DNA of 64,000 bases from Myxococcota bacterium (GCA_039030075.1 JBCCEW010000002.1:1-64000), one strand, 5' to 3'. Shown: positions 16,802 through 26,435, counted from the stretch's first letter. Numbers and translations are program-made. Notes: generated by a model from the letters alone, not told the origin.

Positions 16802-17313
16802 GCGAATCGCTCTCGTCTTCGACGGAGGCCCGCTGGGACGTGCTCGCTCGCGCCGCCGCCGCGCGCGATGCGGACGCCCCGGAAGAGGCCGGCTTGCTCC
16901 AGCTGTTGCGCTTCGACGTGGCGGGGGCGCCCTACGCACTGCCCGTTCCGGTCGTACGGGAGATCGTCCGCTTGCGCACCATCACGCCCCTGCCGCGGGT
17001 CGCACGTTCGGTGCGCGGCGTGATCTCGCTGCGCGGCGAGATCCTTCAGGTGATCGACCTGCGCGAGCGACTCGGGCTTCCGCGAGGTCCCGACACGAAA
17101 GCGTCCCGCATCATCGTCGTGCACGACGAAGCGGGAGATCAGGCGGGCGTGTGCATCGATGCCGTCCGCGACGTGATCCGCGTCTCCGAGGATGCGTTGC
17201 GGCCCCCCGTCGCCGGGGACAGCGGCGACCTCGTCGAGTCGCTCTGCGCCCACGACAATGGCTACGTCTCGGTCCTCGATCTGGGCCGGATCCTGGAGGC
17301 GACCGATGGCTGA
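16798..17313 (+). CDS. cheW: CheW adaptor (first of two)
   Basis: Adaptor that joins CheA to chemoreceptors, 171 residues, with a 35-residue acidic N-terminal extension before the CheW fold (LLRFDVAGAPYALPVPVVREIVR, RSVRGVISLRGEILQVIDLRERLG). The conserved receptor-binding region VRGVISLRGEI is intact. It overlaps cheA upstream and the second cheW downstream by a few bases. Confidence 0.92.
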   Translation: MSESLSSSTEARWDVLARAAAARDADAPEEAGLLQLLRFDVAGAPYALPVPVVREIVRLRTITPLPRVARSVRGVISLRGEILQVIDLRERLGLPRGPDTKASRIIVVHDEAGDQAGVCIDAVRDVIRVSEDALRPPVAGDSGDLVESLCAHDNGYVSVLDLGRILEATDG

Positions 17314-17812
17314 GCCCGCTCGCTTCCTGGACGAGGCGCTGACCCTCGCGACCTTCCGCCTGGCCGATGGCCAGTTCGCGGTGGAAGTCACCGAGCTGCG
17401 CCAGATCATCCACTACAGCGTTCCGACGCGATTGCCGCGGGCCCCCCGCCTGATCGAGGGCATCGTCGACATCCGGGACGCGGTGCTGCCGGTCGTGGAC
17501 CTCGGGCGGGCACTGGGACTCGAGGCGCTCACTCCGTCGCCGAGCTCGCGGATCCTGGTCGCCGAGATCGACGGGCTCGCCGTCGGACTGGCGGTGGACG
17601 CCGCGACGGGAATGCAGACCGTGGGCCTCGACCGCCTCGAGGATCCTCCGCCGCTCGTCGGCCAGCTCGGCTACGGCGCAGCGCGCGGCGTGATCCGCCG
17701 GTCCGGCGAGGCACCGATCATCGTGCTGTGTCTGGAGAGCCTGCTCGAGAGCATCCACCGGTCCGCTCTCGATGACCGTTCCCCGACGAGCAAACGGGAG
17801 GACGCCGCATGA
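17306..17812 (+). CDS. cheW: CheW adaptor (second copy)
   Basis: Second CheW-type protein, 168 residues, only distantly similar to the first. The fold starts at LATFRLADGQFAVEVTELRQIIH, with LIEGIVDIRDAVLPVVDLGRALG as the central motif (IVDIRD in place of VISLRG). A C-terminal extension has a charged tail. It starts at ATG 17306 inside the end of the first cheW, and its stop overlaps the receptor gene start. Two unlike CheWs in one operon suggest separate interactions with CheA and the receptor, or array tuning. Confidence 0.9.
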   Translation: MAEPARFLDEALTLATFRLADGQFAVEVTELRQIIHYSVPTRLPRAPRLIEGIVDIRDAVLPVVDLGRALGLEALTPSPSSRILVAEIDGLAVGLAVDAATGMQTVGLDRLEDPPPLVGQLGYGAARGVIRRSGEAPIIVLCLESLLESIHRSALDDRSPTSKREDAA

Positions 17813-20349
17813 GCACGGCCGAACTTCCCCGGGGCGCCAGCTTCCTCGTTCATATCGTGCGGCGCTCCGCGCTGCTGGCGGTTCCGTCCCTGGTGATCGT
17901 GATCGCTTCGATCGCGACCCTCCTCGACCTGACGCCTGCGATGTGGCGCGGCTTCGCGATCCTGTTGGGGATCAACGCGGTCGTCGCGTCTCCGCTCCAC
18001 TGGACACTGATGCGCGGCGCGGCTGCGCCGGTGATGGCCTGGCTCGACGGCCCGGAGCCCCACCGCGAACGCACCGAACGCGCCTACACCCAGCTGATCG
18101 CGCTGCCTCCGAAGGTCGGCGTCGTCAGCGGCCTCGTCTGGCTCGGATCGACCCTGGCCGTGTCCGTCGGCATGGCGCTGTTCTTCGGTTCCCTGTGGAG
18201 CGCCTGGGCTTGGCAGGTCGTCATCGTGGCAGGCGCGACGGCGAGCTTCGTCGCCGCTGTCCTGACCCATTTCCTGGTTCGCGACGCCGTCTTCGATCGG
18301 GTCCGCGGCGCCCTGGCCGAGGAGATCGGCGCGCCCGAGGAGCGCTCCCGCCTGGCGCCCCGGATTCCGATGCGCTCGAAGCTGCTCGTCGGCGTCACGG
18401 GTGTCGGCGCGATGCCGGTGCTCTTCGCGGTGCTGATCGCCCATCACCGCAGCACCGACGCGCTGGAACGCCACGCACACAGCTGGACTGCAGAGATCCT
18501 CGCGAGCGCACCCACGAGCGAAGATGCGCTGGCCGGGTTCCGGGCGCGCCTCACCGACCCGGTGATGCCCGTCCCGGTGACACTCCAGCCCGTCGAAGCG
18601 TTCACGCAGCTCCAAGGGGCCGGCCGCGACGAGCTGGAGCGCCAGATCGACGCTGGGGTGCGCGAGGGCAACAGCCGCACGATTCCGGGCCGCACCGTGT
18701 TCTCGTGGCGGACCTTCCCGAACGGTCAGGTCTGGATCGCTTCGGTACCGGCGGCTGGACTCTACGCAGACCACACCGCCCGTGGTTCGAGCCTGCTCCT
18801 GCTGCTGGCCGGAGCCCTCGGATTCGCGATGCTCGTCGCGTACTACCTCGCGCGGGACATCTCCGCGCCGGCCGCGCTGCTGCGCGAGCGCGCCGAGCGG
18901 CTGGCGGACGGCGACCTCGGGCCGGCTGGGAGCTTCGACTCCGAGGATGAACTCGGCGAGCTCTCCCGGGCGTTCGACGGCATGACGGAAAGCCTGCGAC
19001 AGACGCTGCAGCGGCTGGCGTCCTCGGCGGACGGTCTCGAGTCCCAGGCGGGCTCGCTGGGACCGGTGTGCGAGGCCCTGGCCGAGGCGTCGGGTGAGCG
19101 CGAGAGTGCGACCGAGCGGGCCGCGGCGAGCATGGAACAGATCAACGCTCAGGTCGCCGACATCGCGAGCTCGAGTCAGCGCCTCAACGAGAGCGTCGAG
19201 GAATCGAGCAGCTCGATTCTCGAGCTCGGCGCGTCGGGCCACGAACTCAACGAGACGGCGAGTGTCCTCTCCTCGAAGGTGGACGAGGTCTCTATCTCGA
19301 TCGAAGAGATGGTCCGCTCGGTGAAGCAGGTCTCGGAGAACACCGAATCGCTCGCGTCCGCTGCCGAGGAGACCTCGGCTTCGATGGAAGAGATGGCCAG
19401 TTCGCTGCGCGAAGTCGACACCTCGGCGGAAGAGGCGGCACGGCTCTCGGGCACGGTGGTCGAGCGTTCGGAAGCGGGTCGCTTGAAGGTGAACGAGACG
19501 ATCCAGGGCATGGAAGCCATCCGCGATGCCACGGAAACCGTGGAAGGCGTGATCCGCAACCTCCACGGTCGCACCGAGGAGATCGGCGCGATCGTCGACG
19601 TGATCGACGACGTCGCCGACGAGACCAATCTGCTCGCGCTCAACGCCGCCATCATCGCCGCCCAGGCGGGGGAGCACGGGCGCGCCTTCAGCGTGGTCGC
19701 CGACGAGATCAAGGATCTCGCCGAGCGGGTGCTCGCGAGCACGAAGGAGATCGGCGGACTGATCCGCTCGGTTCAGGACGAGTCCCAGAAGGCGACGGCT
19801 GCGATCGCCCAGGGCAGCGCGTCGGTGGCGAGCGGTGTGGAGCTCTCGGCCGAGGCCGGTCTCGCGCTCGAAGAGATCACCGAGGCTTCCCGCGAGAGCG
19901 GAACCCGCATCGGTGGCATCGTGGCGTCGCTGCGCGAGCAGGCGAAGGCCGCGGGTCACGTCGTCGGCCTGATGGAACGCGTGCGCGGTGGCGTCGACGA
20001 GATCCGCCATGCCGCCGCAGAGCAGGACCGCGGCAATATCGTGGTCTTCGAAGGGTCGGTCACGATGCGCGAGGTGGCGTCGCAGGTGCGCGGCACGACC
20101 GAGGAACAGGCGCGGGGCTCCGGCCGCATTCGCGAGAGCATCGAAGGGGTGCGCGGCGCGGTCGAGGAGATCCACGTGGCGCTGCAGGAGCAGTCCGAGG
20201 CGTGTGCCGAGGCCGCCGCGTTCCTCGAGCAGCTGCAGGGACGCCGCGGGACGCGACAGGAAGCCAATCGCCTCGTCGAAGGCGTCGCGCGGGAATTGTT
20301 GACGCGAGCAGAAGAGCTGCGTGCGGAAGTGCGCCGGTTCCGACTGTAG
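17809..20349 (+). CDS. Methyl-accepting chemotaxis protein with six membrane segments
   Basis: The operon's own chemoreceptor, 846 residues. Hydrophobic segments lie near 21-40, 46-64, 104-125, 134-154, 191-212 and 328-348. The region 213-327 is probably the external sensing part, of no recognised fold. HAMP follows at about 349-400, then a long coiled-coil signalling domain. The hairpin tip is recognisable (DVADETNLLALNAAI, near residues 600-616), followed by IAAQAGEHGRAF. Enteric receptors have Glu-Ala-Ala-Arg where this has Ile-Ala-Ala-Gln. There is no NWETF-type CheR-binding tail. Glu/Gln pairs in the helices could be methylated by the CheR encoded downstream. Confidence 0.93.
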   Translation: MSTAELPRGASFLVHIVRRSALLAVPSLVIVIASIATLLDLTPAMWRGFAILLGINAVVASPLHWTLMRGAAAPVMAWLDGPEPHRERTERAYTQLIALPPKVGVVSGLVWLGSTLAVSVGMALFFGSLWSAWAWQVVIVAGATASFVAAVLTHFLVRDAVFDRVRGALAEEIGAPEERSRLAPRIPMRSKLLVGVTGVGAMPVLFAVLIAHHRSTDALERHAHSWTAEILASAPTSEDALAGFRARLTDPVMPVPVTLQPVEAFTQLQGAGRDELERQIDAGVREGNSRTIPGRTVFSWRTFPNGQVWIASVPAAGLYADHTARGSSLLLLLAGALGFAMLVAYYLARDISAPAALLRERAERLADGDLGPAGSFDSEDELGELSRAFDGMTESLRQTLQRLASSADGLESQAGSLGPVCEALAEASGERESATERAAASMEQINAQVADIASSSQRLNESVEESSSSILELGASGHELNETASVLSSKVDEVSISIEEMVRSVKQVSENTESLASAAEETSASMEEMASSLREVDTSAEEAARLSGTVVERSEAGRLKVNETIQGMEAIRDATETVEGVIRNLHGRTEEIGAIVDVIDDVADETNLLALNAAIIAAQAGEHGRAFSVVADEIKDLAERVLASTKEIGGLIRSVQDESQKATAAIAQGSASVASGVELSAEAGLALEEITEASRESGTRIGGIVASLREQAKAAGHVVGLMERVRGGVDEIRHAAAEQDRGNIVVFEGSVTMREVASQVRGTTEEQARGSGRIRESIEGVRGAVEEIHVALQEQSEACAEAAAFLEQLQGRRGTRQEANRLVEGVARELLTRAEELRAEVRRFRL

Positions 20350-20382
20350 GCAGGCGCCGGTGGGTGCCAGGAGGATCGTTCG

Positions 20383-21525
20383 ATGATTGCTGGGTGTCCG
20401 AGCTGCGGAGCGCGCTACCGGATCGATACCGCGAAGCTCCGGCCCGAGGGGGCGCGGCTTCGCTGTTCGCGCTGCGAGACCGTCTTCCGTGTTCGACCTC
20501 CCCAGGCGACGCCGAGTGTCGACGAGACGCCCGCGGTGGCCTCGTCTCCCGCGCCGAGTCCCCCGACGAGCGAAGGCATGGACGGGAGCCGCGTGGTGGT
20601 GGTGGCGCATCCCGATCCCGAAGCGGGGAAGTCCCTGGGCGAGCACATCGAGGCCTTCGGCCTGCAGCCCGTGGTCGTTCACGACGGGGTCGATGCGGTC
20701 CTGCAGATCCAGCGCGTGTTGCCGGCTGCGGTCGTTCTCGACGCTGCGCTGCCGAAGATGTTCGGCTTCCAGATCTGTGAGCTGATGAAGCGCAATTCCC
20801 AGCTGCGCTCGATCCCGGTGGTGCTGGTCGGCGCGATCCACGACACCGAGCGGTATCGCCGTCCCGCACAGGATCTCTACGGAGCCGACGCCTACCTCGA
20901 GCGACACGAGCTGACCGAGCGCCTGGAGACCCTCCTGCACCGCTTCGGGCTGGAGCTGCGAACGTCGCAGCCCTCGCTGCCCCCCGCACCTTCGGAGCCG
21001 CAGGTCCCGGCTGCGCCGCCGCAGCCGAGCTTCGAGGCCCCGACGCCTCCTCCGTCGGAGGCGCCGGCCTCATCGCCTGGTGCTCCCGCGCTCGACCTCC
21101 CCGGGGCGCCCGAGCCGACGGGCGGGCCCGAGCTGACCGGAGGCGATCTCGATAGCGGTCTCGACGGGCTCGTCGACACGCCCGCTCCGCCGCCTCCGCC
21201 CGAGACTCCCGCGCCCGTGGCGCCCGCGCCCACGACCGAGTCCGCCGTCGCCGACGCGCCGGGTGGCGACGCAGAGGAAGAGCACCCCGAAGTGCAGAAG
21301 GGGCTGCGCCTCGCACGCATCATCGTCTCGGACGTGATCCTCTACAACCAGGAGACCTTCGAGGCGGCCCTCGCCGACGGCAACGTCGTCGCCGCCCTGA
21401 GTTCCGAGCTCGAAGAGGGCTACGCGCTCTTTTCCCAGCGCGTCGACACGAACATCTGCGATCCCCGCGAGTTCCTCCAGCGCGAGCTGGTGCGGGTCGC
21501 GCGATCGCGGGGGATGCCGGAATGA
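20383..21525 (+). CDS. MJ0042-type zinc-ribbon protein with a pseudo-receiver domain
   Basis: A 380-residue cytoplasmic protein. The first 36 residues form an MJ0042/zinc-ribbon motif with C5-x2-C8 and C28-x2-C31. A receiver-like fold covers about 68-190: it keeps an Asp at the end of strand 3 (VVLDAALPKMFGF), but HPDP replaces the acidic pair, and the strand-5 Lys is absent (DAYLERHEL). It is therefore probably not a normal phospho-switch. Residues 195-300 are Pro/Ala-rich and disordered. The C-terminal 80 residues are helical (VQKGLRLARIIVSDVILYNQE onward), a conserved-looking module. It sits between the receptor and a HEAT-repeat gene, and its stop overlaps the latter. Confidence 0.78.
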   Translation: MIAGCPSCGARYRIDTAKLRPEGARLRCSRCETVFRVRPPQATPSVDETPAVASSPAPSPPTSEGMDGSRVVVVAHPDPEAGKSLGEHIEAFGLQPVVVHDGVDAVLQIQRVLPAAVVLDAALPKMFGFQICELMKRNSQLRSIPVVLVGAIHDTERYRRPAQDLYGADAYLERHELTERLETLLHRFGLELRTSQPSLPPAPSEPQVPAAPPQPSFEAPTPPPSEAPASSPGAPALDLPGAPEPTGGPELTGGDLDSGLDGLVDTPAPPPPPETPAPVAPAPTTESAVADAPGGDAEEEHPEVQKGLRLARIIVSDVILYNQETFEAALADGNVVAALSSELEEGYALFSQRVDTNICDPREFLQRELVRVARSRGMPE

Positions 21526-23609
21526 TCTCCTACGACGAACGCGATCGCGAAAGCGTCCTGCGGGATCTCGAGAGCCCGGACGACGAGGTTCGCCGCCTCG
21601 CCGTGGAGCGCATCGAGGCCCTGTCGCTCGAGGAGGCCATTCAGTGTCTCCTGGATCGGCTCGGCGACTCGGACTGGCGCGTGCGGAAGGCCGCGGTCGG
21701 TCGGATCGTGGCCCAGCGCGATCAGGACCGGGTGGTGCGCGGACTGGTCGACGCGCTCTCGGACGGGGACAACTCGGGCCGTCGCAACGCGGCGGTCGAG
21801 GCGCTGATCGCACTCGGCTCGCGGGCGATCCCCGCGTTGGTCGAGGCCAGCACGATCGATGACGCCGACGTCCGGAAGTTCGTGGTCGACACCCTGGCGG
21901 GGATCGGCGATGCCGACGCGATGGGCGCGATCATGGCGCGGCTGATGGACGAGGACACGAACGTCCGGGCCGCGGCCGCGGACGCGCTCGGCGCCATCGG
22001 AGGCCCGGCGGCTTGCTCGGCACTGCGCGAAACGGCCACCGACGGCTCCCAGGAGGCGCTGGTTCGCTTCTCCGCCCTGCACGCCCTCGACGGACTGGAG
22101 GCGCCGCTGCTCGCTGACGAATTGTCTTCGCTGCTCGCGGATCCCCTGCTCGGACCGCCGAGCCTCGCACTGCTCGGTCGGGCCGAGGATGATCCGGGTG
22201 CGGAAGACGCGCTCCTCAAGGGACTCTCGAGTGGTCGACGCTCGGCGCGTGAGGCCGCGATGCGGGGCCTCGTCCGAGTGGCCGCACGTCACGATGCTTC
22301 GGGGGTCTCGCCCGTCGTGCGACGCATCCGCACGATCGCCGACGCCTCTCCCGAGATGGTGCTCGAGACCGTGAGTCGCCTCGGCGAGACCGATCTCGGG
22401 ACCCAGCTCGGCTTGATCCAGTTCCTGGGGCTCGCGGCACGCCGCGAGTCGGTGGTGCCGATCCTCGCGGCGTGTGCCGAGGAGGCCCTCGCTCAGGTGG
22501 CGGTCGCCACCCTGGCTTCGATGGGGACCGAGGCCGAAGACGAGATCTCGGCCGCCTGGGGCTACCTGGACGCCGAGCGTCGCCAGGATGCGTGCCGGGT
22601 GTTCGGTCGTACGGGCGGACCCGCGGCGATGACCTGTCTCATCGACGCCCTCGAAGACACGAGTGCGCCGGTCCGAACCGAGGCCGCGCGGGCGCTCGGC
22701 GGGCTGGGCTTCGAGGAGGCGTTGGCTCCGCTGGTCCGACGCCTGCCGCTCTGCGAAGACGACGCCGATCTCGACGAAGGGGAACGCGGCGCGATCGCCG
22801 CCGCCATCATCTCTCTGGCCGAAACGAACGAGGACATCGCACCCCAGGCGATCGAGCGTCTGGGAATGCTCTGGGAGGGCGCCGAAGCCGAGACGCGGCT
22901 CGCGGTCGCCAGTGTCTTCGCGCACATCGCGAGCCCGGCGGATGCGCAGTGGGTGTCCGTGCTGCTGAAGGACCCGGACGAGGGCGTGCGGCACGCAGCG
23001 GTCGAGGCGATTCCGCGGCTGCAGGCCGACGGCGTTCCCGAGGCGTTGCGCCTCGCCCTCGCCGACGAATCGGCGACCGTGCGGGTCGCCGCCGCCGAAA
23101 CCCTGGGTCATTGCGCGGGTGACGAGGTGCTCGACGATCTGCAGCGGCTGGTGCTCGACGAGGACCCGCGGGTCCGCGCGACCGCGATTCGCGCCATCGG
23201 TGCCCGGTTCGCGTCGGATCCGAGTCCCGCCGTGCGCGCCTTGGCACTCGGTGCGCTCCACCGCGCGACCGAAGACGACGCGCTGGTCGCCCTCGCGGTG
23301 ATCGAGGCGGTGGGGGAGATCGGCGGCGAGGTCGTGGCCTACGTGGCACCCCTGCTCAACCGTGCCGAGCCCGACGTCGTGCGCGAAGCGGTGCGCTGTC
23401 TGGGCCGTCGCGGTGAACCCGACCAGCTGATGTCGATCCTTCCCCTGGTGGGTCACCGCGACTGGTCGGTGCGCGCCGAGGTGATCGAAGTGCTCGCGCT
23501 GCACCGTGTGCAGCGAGCCGTTCCCGCGATCCTGCGACGCCTGGAGACGGAGCAGGACGACTTCGTGCGCGCAACGATTCTCTCGGCCCTCGAAAGGCTG
23601 GAGAGCTGA
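21522..23609 (+). CDS. HEAT-repeat scaffold protein
   Basis: A 695-residue acidic protein made almost wholly of HEAT/PBS-lyase-like repeats of about 31 residues. Recurrent units read like DEVRRLAVERIEALS, WRVRKAAVGRIV, VRAAAADALGAIGG, VRTEAARALGGLG and VRVAAAETLGHCAG. There is no signal peptide or membrane segment. Repeats of this kind form curved helical solenoids that bind proteins. In this operon, with an ATGA overlap upstream and cheR three bases downstream, a scaffolding or sensory role with the chemosensory proteins is likely but unproven. Lyase activity on phycobilin is not implied. Confidence 0.85.
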   Translation: MISYDERDRESVLRDLESPDDEVRRLAVERIEALSLEEAIQCLLDRLGDSDWRVRKAAVGRIVAQRDQDRVVRGLVDALSDGDNSGRRNAAVEALIALGSRAIPALVEASTIDDADVRKFVVDTLAGIGDADAMGAIMARLMDEDTNVRAAAADALGAIGGPAACSALRETATDGSQEALVRFSALHALDGLEAPLLADELSSLLADPLLGPPSLALLGRAEDDPGAEDALLKGLSSGRRSAREAAMRGLVRVAARHDASGVSPVVRRIRTIADASPEMVLETVSRLGETDLGTQLGLIQFLGLAARRESVVPILAACAEEALAQVAVATLASMGTEAEDEISAAWGYLDAERRQDACRVFGRTGGPAAMTCLIDALEDTSAPVRTEAARALGGLGFEEALAPLVRRLPLCEDDADLDEGERGAIAAAIISLAETNEDIAPQAIERLGMLWEGAEAETRLAVASVFAHIASPADAQWVSVLLKDPDEGVRHAAVEAIPRLQADGVPEALRLALADESATVRVAAAETLGHCAGDEVLDDLQRLVLDEDPRVRATAIRAIGARFASDPSPAVRALALGALHRATEDDALVALAVIEAVGEIGGEVVAYVAPLLNRAEPDVVREAVRCLGRRGEPDQLMSILPLVGHRDWSVRAEVIEVLALHRVQRAVPAILRRLETEQDDFVRATILSALERLES

Positions 23610-23612
23610 ACG

Positions 23613-24527
23613 ATGGACGCCCGACCCAAGATGACCGACGGGGAGTACCGGCTGTTCGCACGGCTGGTGCAGTCCCATTGCGGTCTCCACTTCGGGCCGG
23701 ACACCCGACTCCTCCTCGAGAACCGCGTTGCGCGCCGCATGCGCGATCTGGCGGTCTCTTCCTTCGCGGCCTACCACCACGAGATCTCGCACGATTCGCG
23801 CCGCGACGGCGAGCTCTCGCGCCTGATCGACGAACTCACGACGAACGAGACCTACTTCTTCCGTGAGCGAGGTCAGCTGAACGCGCTGGTCCGCGAGATC
23901 CTGCCGGAGGCGCTCGCCTCCCGGCGTGAACAGGGCGGCGGGCCAGTCTGTGTGTGGTCGGCGGGATGCTCGAGCGGTGAAGAGCCCTACAGCATCGTCA
24001 TGCTCGCAAAGGAAGCAGGCGTCGATCTCGGCGGCGAGCTTCGCGTCTACGCCTCCGACATCTCGCGTCGCATGATGCAGCGGGCGCGTGCCGGCCTCTA
24101 CCGCGAGAATTCGTTCCGCGAGACCGAGGATTCCCTCCGCGAGCGCTACTTCGTCGAGAAAGAAGGGCAGTGGCAGGTCGCCGACGAGATCCGCCGGTCC
24201 GTCGACTTCATCCATCTCAACCTGATGGACGGCTCGAAGGTGGCGCTGCTCGGCGCGATGGACGTGATCCTCTGCCGCAACGTCATCATCTACTTCGACA
24301 AGGCCGGGAAGACCCAGGTCATCCAGACCTTCGAGGAGAAGCTCCGGCCCGGTGGCCATCTGCTGCTCGGCCACTCCGAATCCCTGATCAATCTCTCCAC
24401 CTCCCTCGAGCTGCGTTCGCTGCGCCAGGACCTCGTGTACCGGCGTCCGGCACCGGGCCTCTCGCTGCCCGACCCGTGGCATCTCGCGGCGCGCGAAGCG
24501 ATCCGCGAAGTGGAGGAGTCGTCGTGA
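23613..24527 (+). CDS. cheR: Chemoreceptor methyltransferase CheR
   Basis: Uses S-adenosylmethionine to methylate glutamates of the receptor signalling helices for adaptation. The 304 residues carry the helical N-terminal domain with LTTNETYFFRE, the SAM-binding motif VWSAGCSSGEEPYS, YASDIS, and the late motif MDVILCRNVIIYF, then the LGHSES end. No TPR extension is present. The stop overlaps the cheB GTG. Confidence 0.95.
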   Translation: MDARPKMTDGEYRLFARLVQSHCGLHFGPDTRLLLENRVARRMRDLAVSSFAAYHHEISHDSRRDGELSRLIDELTTNETYFFRERGQLNALVREILPEALASRREQGGGPVCVWSAGCSSGEEPYSIVMLAKEAGVDLGGELRVYASDISRRMMQRARAGLYRENSFRETEDSLRERYFVEKEGQWQVADEIRRSVDFIHLNLMDGSKVALLGAMDVILCRNVIIYFDKAGKTQVIQTFEEKLRPGGHLLLGHSESLINLSTSLELRSLRQDLVYRRPAPGLSLPDPWHLAAREAIREVEESS

Positions 24528-25630
24528 CGCGCGATCCGATTCGCGTGCTGGTGATCGACGACTCGGCGTTCAGCCGTCAGGCGATCTCGCGCATGCTCTC
24601 GGTGTCGCCTCTCGTCGAGGTGGTGGGCGTGGCGCGCGACGGCGAGGAGGCGCTTCAGAAGACGTTCGCGCTATCGCCGGACCTGATCACCCTCGATCTC
24701 GAGATGCCGAAGATGAACGGCTTCACCTTCCTGCGGCTCGTCATGAGCCGTCAGCCGACTCCGGTGCTGGTGATCAGCGGTCGGATGCGCGAGGACGACG
24801 TCTGGAAGGCCCTCGAGCTCGGCGCCGTCGACTTCATCACCAAGCCGACACCGCGCGCTGCTCCGGTGCTCGCTTCGATCGAGCGCGAGCTGATTCGGAA
24901 GGTGCACTCGATTCGCGATCTGCGCATCGACCGGGTCCGCGATCGCTCTCAAACGGCGCGTTTTCGCGCGCGGCCGCCGGACCCGCTGCGCCTGCCCGGC
25001 GTGGTCGCGATCGGGTCCTCCACCGGTGGGCCCGCTGCCCTGATGGAGATCTTCGGCTCGTTCACTTCGCAGCCCGAAACCACGTTCCTGGTGGCGCAGC
25101 ACATGCCGAAGGGTTTCACCCAAGGGTTCGCAGAGCGGTTGAACCGCCTGACGGTAATGGAGGCGCGGGAGGCGTCCGACGGGGAGCCGCTTGCGCCGGG
25201 CACCGTGCTGATCGCCCCGGGCGGGTGTCATCTCGAGATCGAGTCCGGAGCCTACGGTCCGCGCACACGACTGTCGGAGCCGGGGCTGTCGGACAAGTAC
25301 ACGCCGTCGGTCGACCGGCTCTTCGAGACTGCGGCAAAGAGCTTCGGGCGCGACCTCTTGGGGGTCGTGCTCACCGGGATGGGCGACGACGGGCGGCGCG
25401 GTGCCGCGTCGGTCGCCGAGAACGGCGGTCGAGTGATCGCGGAATCGGAAGAAACGGCCGTGATCTTCGGCATGCCGCGACAGGCGATCCGTGAGGGCGT
25501 GGTGGAGGCGGTGCTTCCGCTCCCCGACATCGCCGCGAGTCTGGGCGGGAACGGCCTGGGGGCCGCCACCCGCGTTTCGTCGCCGACGCAACCATTCGTG
25601 CCAGCAGGGGGCGCTGATGAGAGAGAGTGA
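24524..25630 (+). CDS. cheB: Chemoreceptor methylesterase CheB
   Basis: Removes methyl groups from, and deamidates, the receptor; activated by phosphorylation. The 368 residues consist of an intact receiver (D12/D13, phospho-acceptor Asp58 in LDLEMPKMNG, Lys107 in ITKPT), a linker, and a catalytic domain. The catalytic triad is Ser166 (IGSSTGGP), His193 (AQHMPKGF) and Asp288 (GMGDDG). The start GTG overlaps cheR. Its end overlaps the GAF gene by 14 bases. Together with CheR this gives the operon a complete adaptation pair; CheC, CheD and CheZ are absent. Confidence 0.95.
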   Translation: MTRDPIRVLVIDDSAFSRQAISRMLSVSPLVEVVGVARDGEEALQKTFALSPDLITLDLEMPKMNGFTFLRLVMSRQPTPVLVISGRMREDDVWKALELGAVDFITKPTPRAAPVLASIERELIRKVHSIRDLRIDRVRDRSQTARFRARPPDPLRLPGVVAIGSSTGGPAALMEIFGSFTSQPETTFLVAQHMPKGFTQGFAERLNRLTVMEAREASDGEPLAPGTVLIAPGGCHLEIESGAYGPRTRLSEPGLSDKYTPSVDRLFETAAKSFGRDLLGVVLTGMGDDGRRGAASVAENGGRVIAESEETAVIFGMPRQAIREGVVEAVLPLPDIAASLGGNGLGAATRVSSPTQPFVPAGGADERE

Positions 25631-26435
25631 CCAGAATCTGTTTTCGCGGGCCGAGGAGTTCCTCGCCCTCTTCAATCGAGGAGCTGCGTTCACGCGCGAG
25701 CTGCTCGAAGAGAACAAGCGGCTGCGCGAGCGGCTGATGCGATTCGCGGACCGCCAGGAGATGGCGGCCCAGAATCCAGAGGAATGGGCGAAGCTGCGTC
25801 AGGAGCTCGTCGAGCGCATCAGTACGCTCGAGGCCGAATACACCGACGTGCGCGAGCGTCTCGATCAGGTCGAGGAAGAGAACGACCAGTTCGCCCAGCG
25901 CTACGTGGAGGTGGAAGAGGAGAACAACAACCTCGCCAACCTCTACGTTGCGAGCTACCAGCTGCACTCGACCCTGGATCTCGATGAGGTCGTCAAGATC
26001 ATCATGGAGATCGTGATCAACCTGATCGGCGCCGAGGTGTTCGCCGTCTACCTCTACGACGAGGAGAGCGCCCACCTGAGGGCCGTGGCCTCCGAGGGAG
26101 AGGAGGTCTCGGCCTTCCCCCACGTGCAGCTGGGCGAGGGCCCGCTGGGCGAGGCGGTGATGAATGGTGAAGCGAAGTGCTGGGAGAACGACTTCTCCGG
26201 GGACCTCGAGAAGCCCGTCGTTTGCGTACCGCTCGTGATCCACGGCAAGCTGATCGGCGCCATCGCGGTCTATGCACTGCTGTCCCAGAAGGACGGCTTC
26301 AGCCCGCTCGACCACGAGCTCTTCAACATGCTCGGCGGGCACGCCGCGACGGCGCTGTTCGCCGCGCGCCTCTACTCCCAGTCCGAGCGAAAGCTCAGCA
26401 CGATCCAGGGATTCATCGACCTTCTGGCGCGCTGA
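25617..26435 (+). CDS. Coiled-coil plus GAF domain protein
   Basis: A 272-residue soluble protein. Residues about 25-110 are a strongly charged coiled coil (EENKRLRERL, LRQELVERISTLEAEYTDVRERL). Residues about 115-265 form a GAF domain: LHSTLDLDEVVKIIMEIVINLIGAEVFAVYLYD, then LGEGPLGEAVMNGE and VPLVIHGKLIGAIAVYAL. No output domain is attached. It probably acts by dimerising and by binding a ligand or partner protein. The ATG lies inside the end of cheB, so expression is tied to the chemosensory genes. What ligand it binds cannot be read from the sequence. Confidence 0.85.
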   Translation: MRESDQNLFSRAEEFLALFNRGAAFTRELLEENKRLRERLMRFADRQEMAAQNPEEWAKLRQELVERISTLEAEYTDVRERLDQVEEENDQFAQRYVEVEEENNNLANLYVASYQLHSTLDLDEVVKIIMEIVINLIGAEVFAVYLYDEESAHLRAVASEGEEVSAFPHVQLGEGPLGEAVMNGEAKCWENDFSGDLEKPVVCVPLVIHGKLIGAIAVYALLSQKDGFSPLDHELFNMLGGHAATALFAARLYSQSERKLSTIQGFIDLLAR

